Shown: in pieces, positions 32,587 to 40,205 of the stretch
Position numbering within the stretch: the stretch's first letter is position 1
How the letters are laid out: every line of letters begins with the position of its first letter
IMG/VR virus record: IMGVR_UViG_3300025687_000077
Span: 1-46,490 of that record
Length of the DNA stretch: 46,490 bases
Source: a virus
Reading direction: 5' to 3' (one strand)
Made by a program: the position numbers and the translations under genes
Notes under the pieces: model-generated
Database searches by the model: none
Told to the model about the DNA's origin: nothing
Seen by the model: only the letters and a program-made list of their open reading frames with translations

Positions 32587-32959
32587 GCTGTAGACCTCCT
32601 TCAAGGGCCTTCATGTAATGAACGCGGTTCTTCCAAGCGGTCGTAGTGACCTTAATGTGCTCCGCGAGATAGACATCGTGAGGCGAATGCTCTTTCTTCC
32701 ACACGTTCTTCGCCTGCACCTCAACGATCACCTTCGGTGCGGTGTTCTTAAAACGGCGCAGGTAGTTGATAGCGGCGTCGAACGACGGTAGAAGGTGAAA
32801 ACCAGAGACGTACTCGGTGACGCCTGAGCCGTCGGTGACAAGCTTGAGGTCGGCGTTTACCCACTTGTCAAAAGGCACCTGTTTGGTACCGTTGACCCCG
32901 TGGAAGAGCGTGTGCGGCGCGTTATAGCGCTCGTCGAAGATTTTGAAAAGTAAGGTCAT
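32579..32959 (-). CDS. Phage protein of unknown function
   Basis: A 126-aa protein starting MTLLFKIFDERYN with GGAG 8 bases before ATG, which overlaps the stop of the HhH gene (ATGA). It is Lys/His/Val-rich, mixed alpha/beta, with no signal peptide. Residues about 62-85 (NTAPKVIVEVQAKNVWKKEHSPHDVYLAEH) form a likely beta-alpha core. Not recognised. It is translationally coupled to the glycosylase-like protein before it and to the DUF932-like protein after it. Confidence 0.55.
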   Translation of the reverse strand: MTLLFKIFDERYNAPHTLFHGVNGTKQVPFDKWVNADLKLVTDGSGVTEYVSGFHLLPSFDAAINYLRRFKNTAPKVIVEVQAKNVWKKEHSPHDVYLAEHIKVTTTAWKNRVHYMKALEGGLQHE

Positions 32960-33528
32960 ATGAAAGGCTCCACACGATTGGACATGCAGGCCCAAATCAG
33001 TAGGTCGGCATCGGCGAGTGATACACCAGGGAACTCACGTTTTATGTTACGTATTGCAATGCTCTCGATTCTCTCGTAAGGGGCGCCGCGCGGAGGGGTA
33101 CTACGCGGTACATCTTCCAAACAAACTTGGGCGAGCCACCGGAGGAGGTGGACATCCAATACGGCGTGCTCCACATCAGGACGTGAATTCAAAATAAAAA
33201 AACGTGCGGTTTTAGGGCCAACACCGTAAATACCCTCTAACTCGTCAACGGACGCGGTACGTAAATTGACGGACGCGGACTGTAGTACCGCTTCACTTAT
33301 GCGGTGATATTGACCGGTACGGTTGGCTACCAGCGTATTGCGTAGAGCGGGTCCTTGGGCTGCGAGCCACTGAATAGGGGCGCCCCCTTCCGGCATGCGG
33401 GCGAGCAGTCGTTTCGTTGCTGCGCTTGCCCACTCAGCGTTACGCCCCGCGACGATAATGCAGTACAACCAGAAGTATTCCAGTTCTGTTTGTGTACGGT
33501 TGTATTTACGAACTTCAAGCGGGGTCAT
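32956..33528 (-). CDS. HhH-GPD DNA glycosylase-like protein 2
   Basis: A 190-aa protein whose ATG overlaps the stop of the preceding HhH gene (TAATG). It has the helix-hairpin-helix and catalytic segment of the endonuclease III superfamily: LEGIYGVGPKTARFF (about residues 96-110, with the Lys of GVGxKTA) and AVLDVHLLRWLA (about 124-135, with the catalytic Asp). The 4Fe-4S cysteines of Nth are missing. It could act as a base excision enzyme or in a phage base-modification pathway, where HhH-fold proteins have been recruited. It forms a tandem with a diverged paralogue. Confidence 0.7.
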   Translation of the reverse strand: MTPLEVRKYNRTQTELEYFWLYCIIVAGRNAEWASAATKRLLARMPEGGAPIQWLAAQGPALRNTLVANRTGQYHRISEAVLQSASVNLRTASVDELEGIYGVGPKTARFFILNSRPDVEHAVLDVHLLRWLAQVCLEDVPRSTPPRGAPYERIESIAIRNIKREFPGVSLADADLLIWACMSNRVEPFI

Positions 33529-34175
33529 TACGCGGCCTCCAGGCAGGAGGACCAGTAGCGGGTATCGTTCTGCCCTTGCAGCTGGTCCCAGTAGATATGG
33601 CGTGCCATCGCGGGAGGCACGTCGACCTTGCGCGCCGCACGTACCCATCGGGCTTCGAGCTTCGCGTACTGCTCGGGGCTCATATTCCCGTTCAGTGATA
33701 GGTCGCCCACCATAAACCGCAGAATATGACGATCAAGGCAGCACAGAGGAGCCTCGGGATAGGACAGCTCGAGTGCGAAGGTGGTCTTTGCGAGCCCGAG
33801 CCCAAGCGTGTCGCGCGCGAGACGATCGCGGAGACGCCGCCAGCTTTCGTTTTTGCGCTTGCGGTACCGGTCAGGGGAGGACCAGAAAACTTTACTGAAC
33901 TGCCAGATGTAACGGGTTCGGTTGTTGTGAAATCCGACCCCGGAGCGGTGGAGTCGATCTGCGAGTAGCGCTTTGTTGTCGCGCCACGCAAGGTCGTGTA
34001 GTGCGGTGTAGCCATTGACGTTGTTTGTCCAAGTTGTGTGCACGGACAGGAAGGCGAAGAGCCACAGCCGGAAGAGGCTCACATCATCTTCCGGCTGCAG
34101 TCCCCGCCAGTATTCTGTGTACCGTGCCGCCACGGAGGGGTGGATGCTACGCATCCACGTCAGAGGTTGTGCCAT
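33528..34175 (-). CDS. HhH-GPD glycosylase-fold protein 1
   Basis: A 215-aa protein. Residues about 125-155 (LGLGLAKTTFALELSYPEAPLCCLDRHILRF) match the helix-hairpin-helix plus catalytic loop of the DNA glycosylase superfamily, with Asp in LDRH at the catalytic position. The N-terminal part (TWTNNVNGYTALHDLAW) has the helical bundle expected. It is overlapped by the next HhH gene and carries an AUAAAG-loop hairpin over its SD. Substrate is unknown; nearby ThyX and dUTPase make thymine or uracil chemistry conceivable. Confidence 0.6.
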   Translation of the reverse strand: MAQPLTWMRSIHPSVAARYTEYWRGLQPEDDVSLFRLWLFAFLSVHTTWTNNVNGYTALHDLAWRDNKALLADRLHRSGVGFHNNRTRYIWQFSKVFWSSPDRYRKRKNESWRRLRDRLARDTLGLGLAKTTFALELSYPEAPLCCLDRHILRFMVGDLSLNGNMSPEQYAKLEARWVRAARKVDVPPAMARHIYWDQLQGQNDTRYWSSCLEAA

Positions 34176-34179
34176 GAAA

Positions 34180-34195
34180 CGCTCCTTTATGAGCG
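34180..34195 (-). promoter_or_regulatory. AUAAAG-loop hairpin before HhH protein 1
   Basis: CGCUC-AUAAAG-GAGCG, 5 base pairs, with AAAGGAG as SD; the stem ends four bases from the ATG. Confidence 0.6.
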
Positions 34196-34201
34196 GTAGC
34201 T

Positions 34202-35134
34202 CTACAGTGCTAAGGCTTCTGCGGCCAGCAGTTTGTGCTCGTCGATGAAGGCCTGTGCTTCACCAAAGCTGGCGAACACCCTCGCTTCGTCGACATTGTC
34301 GGTCCATGTGTGAGCGTCAGTTATCCATAACTCGGCATAGCGGTGTTCGACGACATGAGCGACGTCGTCCTCTCCGTCGTAGGCCACTGCGGTGTTCCAA
34401 TGATCGGTCTCGGACTGTACGAGGTCGAGGGGGAGCTCTTCGATGACGGTGTACTGCTCCACCCGCATCTTGGAGTTGTGGTAGTCCGTCGGTACGGCCA
34501 CGACGTGTGCGGGATTGACCTTCACCGCGACGACTCGCTCGCCCCAGAAGTGCTTTAGGTATTCCAAAGAACACACATGGAAGCCTGCAGAACAGGTGCG
34601 AGTGGGGTCGTCATCCACATCGGTGCGGGGCATCTGCAACGTGCTACCAACCGCGTTATCAAATTTACCCGTGGCGCAGTCGGTCCAATCGTCTCGTATC
34701 CGCTTGTAGGCCATAAAGCAGCCGTCGGGGGTAATTGGCAGCTTGTTAGCCTCGAGAAACCCGTACAGCTGCTCACGAGAGCGGTAGCTCGGGTTGCCCT
34801 GCAGGTTCTCGAGAAAGGCTACCATGGGCTGCACGTTAAAGCCTTGCGAGCGCATGCCCAGAATACGGTCCACCAGGGCGCCGTGCAGTGTGTCGCCGTT
34901 ATAGAAGATCGCGCCGTCGCGAACCTCAACACCCTGCTCGGCTGCTGGGGCCAGGTAGGTCTTGACAACTTGCTCCTGGTCGACCAGCTCGGCGGCGCGT
35001 GCCCAATCTTCCTGGCGTACCGCCTCACGAAGATCGTCCCACGATGCGATATCGCTGGTACAGGTGACGAGCTTGCCCGTGTAGTACATGGAAAAACTGT
35101 CGTCGGTCAAAATATAGAAGGGGGTGTCGCTCAT
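34202..35134 (-). CDS. rIIB: rIIB-like protein
   Basis: A 310-aa protein resembling phage T4 rIIB and its relatives. The segment LVDRILGMRSQGFNVQPMVAFLENL...LPITPDGCFMAYKRI...DWTD and the following CSAGFHVCSLEYLKHF...VVAVKVNPAHVVAVPTDY are typical of this family. It overlaps rIIA by the ATGA junction, the same gene pair order as in T4. In T4, rIIA and rIIB protect against exclusion by a resident lambda prophage and associate with the membrane. Here the pair is in a temperate phage. Confidence 0.8.
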   Translation of the reverse strand: MSDTPFYILTDDSFSMYYTGKLVTCTSDIASWDDLREAVRQEDWARAAELVDQEQVVKTYLAPAAEQGVEVRDGAIFYNGDTLHGALVDRILGMRSQGFNVQPMVAFLENLQGNPSYRSREQLYGFLEANKLPITPDGCFMAYKRIRDDWTDCATGKFDNAVGSTLQMPRTDVDDDPTRTCSAGFHVCSLEYLKHFWGERVVAVKVNPAHVVAVPTDYHNSKMRVEQYTVIEELPLDLVQSETDHWNTAVAYDGEDDVAHVVEHRYAELWITDAHTWTDNVDEARVFASFGEAQAFIDEHKLLAAEALAL

Positions 35135-37212
35135 TTTTGAGACTCCACAAGCTTTAGGTAATGGAAAAAGGTGTCTGCGTCACAGGAGAAGCTATGTCTC
35201 TCTGCCTCCAACATGTGTGCAAACATGGGGTACTTCTGCTTCGCTAGAGTAAGTAGCGCGAAGAAGGGGTAGTCGTTAGTGTCAGCACGATGCAGCACTT
35301 TGAACGTCTGTGGGTACTGTCCGAACAAGGTGCGGTACTTCTCGTAGGACCCGCCCGGAAGCGGTAATTCCTTAAACGCCTCATGTACAGCGATGAGCAG
35401 CGAATCGGGGAAGTGAACCGCAAGTCTCTCGAAAAAGAGGCGGTTCCTTCGAAACGGCGTCTCATAATGCGCAGGGAGAATTTCCGACTGCAGGTGTGCG
35501 ATTTTCATTCTCGCGACGAACTTCGGATCGCGATAGGCGTTGTAAATGCGCTTGTACAAAGCAAGCGACAGATGATCGAGTCGCCGCGCGACCGGCTCAT
35601 CCATGTGCTTTTCAGCACGGGGTATGCCAATGATTTCCAAATCATCGAGCAAACCTAGTTGGTAGGCCGCGGTATAGGCTTCACACTTAATAGAATCGGA
35701 GATGCCGTAGTTCTCAACATGCACATACGCCGCCTTCGCGGGATTGAGTTCGTTGACATCCGCGACGGTGCGATCACGCCAGTAGTAACGAGAGCGTGCA
35801 GTAACGCCGAAGACTGAATGCTTCGTAAGCGTTAGTAGCGCCCCGCCAATTTTTCGCCGCGGCTGTGCGCCTTTTTTGCGCTGCGGTTTTGTTGCTATGT
35901 AAACATCGCTGAAGTTGACCCAGTTGTGGGGACCGCAAATGCGCTCGAGCTTTTGCCGTAATTTGGGGTTACCAACGACGCGGATAGACTTACCTTTCAG
36001 CCATTCTTTGTTATCACGTAGAAACTTACGTATAGGCGGAGAACGTCCTGCAGCCTCGTCCAAGTAAATAAAAAGAGGTGTGCCGGAGATCGCCTCAGCA
36101 GAGAAAACGTTAGGGTAGTGGTAGTTGGGGTTACGCGTCTGCCAGTCTATAGGTACCCCATAGGTTTCGTCGGAGCGGATTTCGCAGGTTGCGTCGTTAA
36201 TATAACGCTCAAAGTCGTTAGTCTTCCAATCGCGGCGCAGTTTGGCGGCCTTTTGTGCGCGACGAAGCAGTGTGGGTTCTGCGCGAATGGCCTGCTCCAT
36301 CTCTTGCAGGTAGCTGCCGTGTAGCTCCTTCAACTTGCGAACAAGCACTTCGATGGAGCGTCTGTCGTAGGACAGCGCCTCGCGTGACGCTTGAATGTCG
36401 ATCTCGCCGATGTCCACAAAAAGATCAAAGTGGCGAGCCGATGTGCGAAGTACGCCGAGCGTCGAGACCACCTCAGCGGGCAACGCACTCCAGGCTATGG
36501 GATAGGCCAGTGCGCCCATAACGACTTGCGGCCCCCAGTTATCGTCACGCCGGACGCCGAACTTCTCGGTGCGCATGTCGTACTGCGGATGTCGAATAGG
36601 GGTGTCGCACCCGCGCAAAACAAAAGTGTGGCTCTCAAAATACCGCAATGCGTGGGCCGCAGCCTCATTGAACGCCGAGTAATCGCTCCCTTTCACGGGT
36701 ACAATAACTTCCAGGCCGTTAGGATCGTCGGAGTGTACCTCCTCAACGAGCGTAATCTTCGGCATGCCATCCGTATCTTTGAAGATGGTGTACGTACCTC
36801 GTGTGCCGTTGTACCGAGTAATAACGGTGAACGCATCGACGTAGCTGAGTGGCGTCTTACTACCAAGCCCGAGGCCGCCAATCAAATCGTTGGAGTTGTT
36901 CTTGTCCGAGCCGAAAAAGGTGACATACAGCACCAGCATCTGCTCGTGCGAGAGACCGGTACCATAGTCTTTAATACGTAGCTCCGGACGCAATCGGGTT
37001 GGCATAAAAACGTCGAAAGGAGCGCTATTGCCGGCGGCAATATGCGCATCCAGCGCGTTGGCACACAGCTCACGTATGATGGCGAGCGGTTTATTGGTGT
37101 ACAGGTTGCTACTCAAGACCTGGAACGCCTTCGCGTTGGCCTTGATCATGGCGTTGTTGACCTGTCCTGGAATATGTGCGTCCAGGCGGCGGTCCATACT
37201 GGCGATTCGCAT
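35131..37212 (-). CDS. rIIA: rIIA-like protein with GHKL ATPase domain
   Basis: A 693-aa protein. The N-terminal domain has GHKL ATPase motifs: N box RELCANALDAH (about 46-56), G1 box DYGTGLS (about 83-89) and G2 region GGLGLGSKTPLSYVDAF (about 111-127). The C-terminal part is mixed alpha/beta without other recognised domains. This agrees with T4 rIIA-type proteins. It is translationally coupled with rIIB (ATGA). An ACAAAG-loop hairpin overlaps its SD and a separate 10-bp hairpin lies upstream, so this gene's expression is probably controlled after transcription. Confidence 0.82.
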   Translation of the reverse strand: MRIASMDRRLDAHIPGQVNNAMIKANAKAFQVLSSNLYTNKPLAIIRELCANALDAHIAAGNSAPFDVFMPTRLRPELRIKDYGTGLSHEQMLVLYVTFFGSDKNNSNDLIGGLGLGSKTPLSYVDAFTVITRYNGTRGTYTIFKDTDGMPKITLVEEVHSDDPNGLEVIVPVKGSDYSAFNEAAAHALRYFESHTFVLRGCDTPIRHPQYDMRTEKFGVRRDDNWGPQVVMGALAYPIAWSALPAEVVSTLGVLRTSARHFDLFVDIGEIDIQASREALSYDRRSIEVLVRKLKELHGSYLQEMEQAIRAEPTLLRRAQKAAKLRRDWKTNDFERYINDATCEIRSDETYGVPIDWQTRNPNYHYPNVFSAEAISGTPLFIYLDEAAGRSPPIRKFLRDNKEWLKGKSIRVVGNPKLRQKLERICGPHNWVNFSDVYIATKPQRKKGAQPRRKIGGALLTLTKHSVFGVTARSRYYWRDRTVADVNELNPAKAAYVHVENYGISDSIKCEAYTAAYQLGLLDDLEIIGIPRAEKHMDEPVARRLDHLSLALYKRIYNAYRDPKFVARMKIAHLQSEILPAHYETPFRRNRLFFERLAVHFPDSLLIAVHEAFKELPLPGGSYEKYRTLFGQYPQTFKVLHRADTNDYPFFALLTLAKQKYPMFAHMLEAERHSFSCDADTFFHYLKLVESQK

Positions 37213-37217
37213 AGTGC

Positions 37218-37231
37218 GCTCCTTTGTGAGC
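37218..37231 (-). promoter_or_regulatory. ACAAAG-loop hairpin before rIIA
   Basis: GCUC-ACAAAG-GAGC with the SD AAAGGAG in loop and stem; the stem ends five bases from the ATG. Identical to the nrdJ hairpin. Confidence 0.6.
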
Positions 37232-37237
37232 TAGGAG

Positions 37238-37274
37238 GGGCGATACAACTCCTTGCTATACAAGTGTATCGCCC
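37238..37274 (-). promoter_or_regulatory. 10-bp hairpin in the rIIA leader
   Basis: GGGCGATACA and TGTATCGCCC pair perfectly around a 17-base loop that can form an inner CTTG/CAAG stem. It lies between the 83-aa gene and the rIIA SD hairpin. No T-tract follows, so it may be an mRNA processing or stabilising element rather than a terminator. Confidence 0.5.
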
Positions 37275-37285
37275 GAGGAATCGTA

Positions 37286-37537
37286 TCAGTGAAAATCAGG
37301 GACGCTGATCATCTCTCGTAAAGTGCTTAGAAATGCCTGCGTGTTGTACTCGCGGACACCGTCATCAATCTGTGTACCAAGTACCCACTGGCACATGATA
37401 AGTAGCACAGAAGCGGCGTCGGGGACGTGAGGATATGTCTCAACAAGTTGTTCTAGTAGAGAACTCGCTACTTGGTAGTGTTGGTCGCCGACGGTAACTT
37501 TTACGAGTTCATTTTCATCGTTTGACGTGTCAGCCAT
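37286..37537 (-). CDS. Small acidic phage protein
   Basis: An 83-aa protein started at MADTSNDENELVKV (37537) because AAGGAGG lies 7 bases upstream and longer frames have no SD. Its first 13 codons overlap the 3' end of the VRR-NUC gene. The protein is mainly helical and acidic, without cysteine motifs. Not recognised. Confidence 0.55.
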   Translation of the reverse strand: MADTSNDENELVKVTVGDQHYQVASSLLEQLVETYPHVPDAASVLLIMCQWVLGTQIDDGVREYNTQAFLSTLREMISVPDFH

Positions 37538-37914
37538 TGCGCGACCTCCTTGGGCGGCAGTAAATTGCCCGAGACTACCGGCTGTGGCACCGACCAGCTG
37601 AGACCGGGAAGTATGATACCCCCGTCGGGAGTACCCACTACGACAGCAACGCGCCTGCCGTTGGCGTGTGAACGCCTCAGCCACTGCTGTTGGAGATAAC
37701 TCAGGCACGGTTTGCTCTTGGTATCGCACAAGTTAATCGTGTCAGGTGTCTTGGGATACCACTTGTACTCAACCCACAGCGCGGCGCGGTCACCTTCGTA
37801 ATACATATCCGGTGTGCCGCCCCGGTAAGGGTTGTTAGTCTTCTCCGCGTACACGCCCGCGTGAAGCACGCGCTTCACACGAGCGATGTAGGCGTTTTCA
37901 GGCTTTACCGCCAT
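37501..37914 (-). CDS. VRR-NUC type nuclease
   Basis: A 137-aa protein with the PD-(D/E)XK pattern of VRR-NUC enzymes: NNPYRGGTPDMYYEG (about 27-41), ALWVEYKW (about 45-52), then LQQQWLRRSHANGRRVAVVVGTPDGG (about 74-99). The Asp of TPD and the Glu and Lys of EYK would form the metal site. Stand-alone VRR-NUC proteins of phages are thought to be structure-specific or Holliday-junction-like nucleases in replication and recombination. The start overlaps a 48-aa ORF and lacks a good SD, so coupled translation is likely. Confidence 0.75.
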   Translation of the reverse strand: MAVKPENAYIARVKRVLHAGVYAEKTNNPYRGGTPDMYYEGDRAALWVEYKWYPKTPDTINLCDTKSKPCLSYLQQQWLRRSHANGRRVAVVVGTPDGGIILPGLSWSVPQPVVSGNLLPPKEVAQWLTRQTMKMNS

Positions 37915-38044
37915 CGAGATCTTTCTTTACACGGTCCAGCTCACGCTTTACAACATGCTGCTCACGAAGCAGCGCCTCCCACTCCTTACGAAGTTCGCGC
38001 GCCTCACGACGAAGGTTACGATTGCGACCTGTCGAGGAAGACAT
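37898..38044 (-). CDS. Short coiled-coil protein
   Basis: A 48-aa ORF whose ATG overlaps the stop of the CxxC protein gene (TAATG) and whose end overlaps the VRR-NUC start by 17 bases. The sequence after MSSSTGRNRN is a continuous charged amphipathic helix (LRREARELRKEWEALLREQ) with heptad-like Leu spacing. Not recognised, but it fills the only gap in a chain of overlapping genes. Confidence 0.6.
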   Translation of the reverse strand: MSSSTGRNRNLRREARELRKEWEALLREQHVVKRELDRVKKDLDGGKA

Positions 38045-38781
38045 TACTTCTTCCCACGCGCCGCGGCGCTGTCCACTGCCGTAGTGGTACCGGCGGGTGC
38101 ATCTGACTTGCGTGGTACCGCTTCAAGCATGCGCGCGGCGGTAGCGAGATTGTTCCAGTGCTCGACATAAGCCGGATTGGCACCGCCATAGGCAGCCTGC
38201 AGCTTCTGATAATTGCCCACCTCGATGGTGAAACGCGTAACGGCCTTAATGGGATGACCCACTGTAGTGACCATCTTCAAGATGTGGCCGGCCACCTGTT
38301 TGACAGCGGTCGCGGAAGCCTTCAGGAGGAAGATCTCCTCAGACTCGCCGAGGTCAGGGAACATAACGGCGAGCAGCAGCTGATCGCTGCAGGCCTTGCC
38401 GCGTCCGCCATCCAATGCGGAACCGAACTGGTTGTGCGGACAGGTGTTGCAAGACGGGTGCTGCAACTGCGGGGAGGCGTCATTCGGAACCAGATCGACG
38501 TCGGTCGTGCCGATAGCGAAGCACTTCGCCTCACTAAACTCGCCCTGACGATAAGGTTTGTCGTAGAACTGCTTGCGGTAGCGATAATCAACGATCACCA
38601 TGTCCAGCTCGGCGCGCTGCTCACCCGAGGGGAGCAGAAACTGACCATTCTTCTGGACGCCGATGTAATTGCCGGAGACAGAGATGTTCTTTTTGATCGC
38701 GTCGGCCATAGCGGACAGCTGCGCGTCAATGTTGGCGACAGCAGTGTTCTTAGCCTCCGCAATAGCGGTGGATTCAGACAT
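38044..38781 (-). CDS. CxxC-containing phage protein, possible ssDNA-binding/replication factor
   Basis: A 245-aa protein started at MSESTAIAEAKN (38781) because CAGGAG precedes it and the longer frame has no SD. Residues about 105-135 contain CNTCPHNQFGSALDGGRGKACSD, a cysteine cluster seen in a phage protein family coded near replication genes. The flanking region is mixed alpha/beta, and the C-terminal tail is Ala/Thr/Lys-rich and probably flexible. Its place in the replication module suggests nucleic-acid binding, but the biochemical role is not established. An AUACAG-loop hairpin covers its SD. Confidence 0.6.
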   Translation of the reverse strand: MSESTAIAEAKNTAVANIDAQLSAMADAIKKNISVSGNYIGVQKNGQFLLPSGEQRAELDMVIVDYRYRKQFYDKPYRQGEFSEAKCFAIGTTDVDLVPNDASPQLQHPSCNTCPHNQFGSALDGGRGKACSDQLLLAVMFPDLGESEEIFLLKASATAVKQVAGHILKMVTTVGHPIKAVTRFTIEVGNYQKLQAAYGGANPAYVEHWNNLATAARMLEAVPRKSDAPAGTTTAVDSAAARGKK

Positions 38782-38785
38782 GATA

Positions 38786-38803
38786 TAACTCCTGTATGAG
38801 TTA
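38786..38803 (-). promoter_or_regulatory. AUACAG-loop hairpin before the CxxC protein gene
   Basis: UAACUC-AUACAG-GAGUUA, 6 base pairs, the longest stem of the family; SD CAGGAG in loop and stem; stem ends four bases from the ATG. Confidence 0.6.
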
Positions 38804-39187
38804 AGAAGTAGCGCGAAGACTGATCGTCTTCTTTTCGTAGGGCTCAACGCCCGGGACCGACTGACCGGCACGTGCGTCGAGCATGTCACGGTAAGCCGTG
38901 GCCGAAGGGCGCCGCTCTAACATGTAGAGTGCGTCTTCCTGCCTAATAAATTTGTAGAACTCGTCCCAATCGGTGACGGTGGGTACCACGCGAGTAGCCA
39001 GGCTAGCCGTGTAGGCGCCGTTGTTCAGGCGCTGTATACCCATCTTGGAGAGCAGCTCGATGAGCTCCAGTTCGACCTCGTCGCGAGAGGCTTTGAGCTC
39101 ATCAGCTTCGGCGTTCTTCTTCTTGATGCGGTCTCGCAAGACCGCCAGGCGTTTTATCAATACGGCGGGGTTCTTAGTACGTGGCAT
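38801..39187 (-). CDS. Phage protein with N-terminal coiled coil
   Basis: A 128-aa protein. Residues 8-50 form a charged coiled coil (KRLAVLRDRIKKKNAEADELKASRDEVELELIELL). The second half has VVPTVTDWDEFYKFIRQEDALYMLERRPS...GVEPYEKKTISLRA, a pattern common in hypothetical proteins of replication modules. No activity can be assigned. It lies behind a leftward promoter at 39216 and an AUAAAG-loop hairpin, which makes it the first gene of a likely regulated unit. Confidence 0.6.
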   Translation of the reverse strand: MPRTKNPAVLIKRLAVLRDRIKKKNAEADELKASRDEVELELIELLSKMGIQRLNNGAYTASLATRVVPTVTDWDEFYKFIRQEDALYMLERRPSATAYRDMLDARAGQSVPGVEPYEKKTISLRATS

Positions 39188-39192
39188 TTTGG

Positions 39193-39208
39193 ATCACCTT
39201 TATGTGAT
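39193..39208 (-). promoter_or_regulatory. AUAAAG-loop hairpin before the 128-aa gene
   Basis: AUCAC-AUAAAG-GUGAU, 5 base pairs; SD AAAGG partly in the stem; stem ends five bases from the ATG. Here the base after GG is U, so the motif is not simply GGA. Confidence 0.6.
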
Positions 39209-39215
39209 GAGGGTC

Positions 39216-39244
39216 ATTATAGCAAGATCTGATCACACCACCAA
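39216..39244 (-). promoter_or_regulatory. Leftward sigma70-type promoter
   Basis: Minus strand TTGGTG (39239-39244), 17-bp spacer and TATAAT (39216-39221) with a TGC extended -10. It overlaps the end of the XRE gene and would drive the 128-aa protein and the genes after it. The spacer contains GTGATCAGATC, a possible operator half-site. Confidence 0.65.
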
Positions 39245-39454
39245 CTGCGAAGAGCGCAATTGCAATGCGCGGCAGAGCTGTGGGATATGTACCGCATCGG
39301 GTACACGACGACCGGAGGCCCAGTTGTAGACCGTCGTGCGGTTTACTCCCACGCGCTTTGCCAACATAGGTTCGGTAATGTGCTTCTCGCGCATACGCTC
39401 GCGGATACGCCGTGCGAGCGCCATGCGAGGTGTTTCGTTCTTTTTGAAAAACAT
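39233..39454 (-). CDS. XRE-family helix-turn-helix regulator
   Basis: A 73-aa protein, short for a CI repressor and similar in size to Cro-like proteins. The HTH lies at about residues 28-52 (TEPMLAKRVGVNRTTVYNWASGRR). A GGAG sits somewhat far from the ATG (10-11 bases). It starts five bases after the GP88 gene stop and ends over the promoter at 39216, an arrangement that suggests local autoregulation. It is the only DNA-binding repressor candidate recognised in the window. Confidence 0.75.
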   Translation of the reverse strand: MFFKKNETPRMALARRIRERMREKHITEPMLAKRVGVNRTTVYNWASGRRVPDAVHIPQLCRALQLRSSQLVV

Positions 39455-39458
39455 AGTT

Positions 39459-40205
39459 TCAACGCTCCAGATAAGCGACGGTTTTAACGGTAGGGTCCCA
39501 GCAGGCGCGACAATCTCCGCACTCGTACCTGTCGTGCACGGGCGCGGGGCAAAAGTAGCGGGTCTTCGTACTTCGGGCGACGCGTAGGGCCCATATCGCC
39601 TTATAGATCCTGGGAAGGATCACAGAGGCGTTGTCGTACACATGCGGCCGGTAGCCGTTAATATGGGTAGCGGAGACACGCACTACCAGGTTATCTGGTA
39701 GTGCGCCAAACATGCGCACGATGCGCCGCTCTTGGGTAGGCAACCAGAAGTTGACATGAGGCAGCAGCTCGCACACATCGACGATGTCCTGCAGCATACG
39801 GCGGCTTTGCAGGTCACCGCTGTCAAACCAACGAAAATAGGGATCGTCGGCTTTAACAGCCTGGGCAATCTTGATCGCCATCTGCTCAACCCAATCAGGG
39901 TTGTGGCGCCAACGGTCAAGACGATGTTGGTAAGACTTGGCAACGTTAGGTATTAAATACCGCCCTTTGCATGCGTAGCACTTGCTGCAGGCGGTCCCGT
40001 CAATGCTCCGCAGCTTGCTGCCGGTAATACAGTCCTTCGCAGGTATACCCCAGGCGGGGCCGGGCATCTTCGAAGGCTTTGAAAGCGTACCGACATCACT
40101 ATTTGCTGTAATTGCGGGCAAAACCCCCTTCAGCGTCAACCGGGAGATCGGGACAAAAACTGGGGGGTTCGCGCAGGCAGTCGATTCCAAATTGCAGAGC
40201 GTCAT
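39459..40205 (-). CDS. GP88 family phage protein
   Basis: A 248-aa protein with the signature GTLSKPSKMPGPAWGIPAKDC, CSKCYACKGRY, and FRWFDSGDLQS...FWLPTQERR of the phage gene-88 family (mycobacteriophage-type name). Clustered cysteines at CSKCYAC and CGDCRAC suggest metal or Fe-S binding. Function is not established. ATG 40205 is used because GAGG lies nine bases upstream, giving an overlap of 107 bases with the polymerase gene; a start further inside is possible as the conserved part begins at about residue 38. Confidence 0.7.
   Translation of the reverse strand: MTLCNLESTACANPPVFVPISRLTLKGVLPAITANSDVGTLSKPSKMPGPAWGIPAKDCITGSKLRSIDGTACSKCYACKGRYLIPNVAKSYQHRLDRWRHNPDWVEQMAIKIAQAVKADDPYFRWFDSGDLQSRRMLQDIVDVCELLPHVNFWLPTQERRIVRMFGALPDNLVVRVSATHINGYRPHVYDNASVILPRIYKAIWALRVARSTKTRYFCPAPVHDRYECGDCRACWDPTVKTVAYLER

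Noticed and set aside
33533-33547. GCC-UGGA-GGC hairpin before the second HhH gene as a CsrA site
   Set aside because: The loop is four bases and lacks the ANGGAN hexaloop and C-G closed pattern of the other elements; it also falls inside the overlapping coding region.
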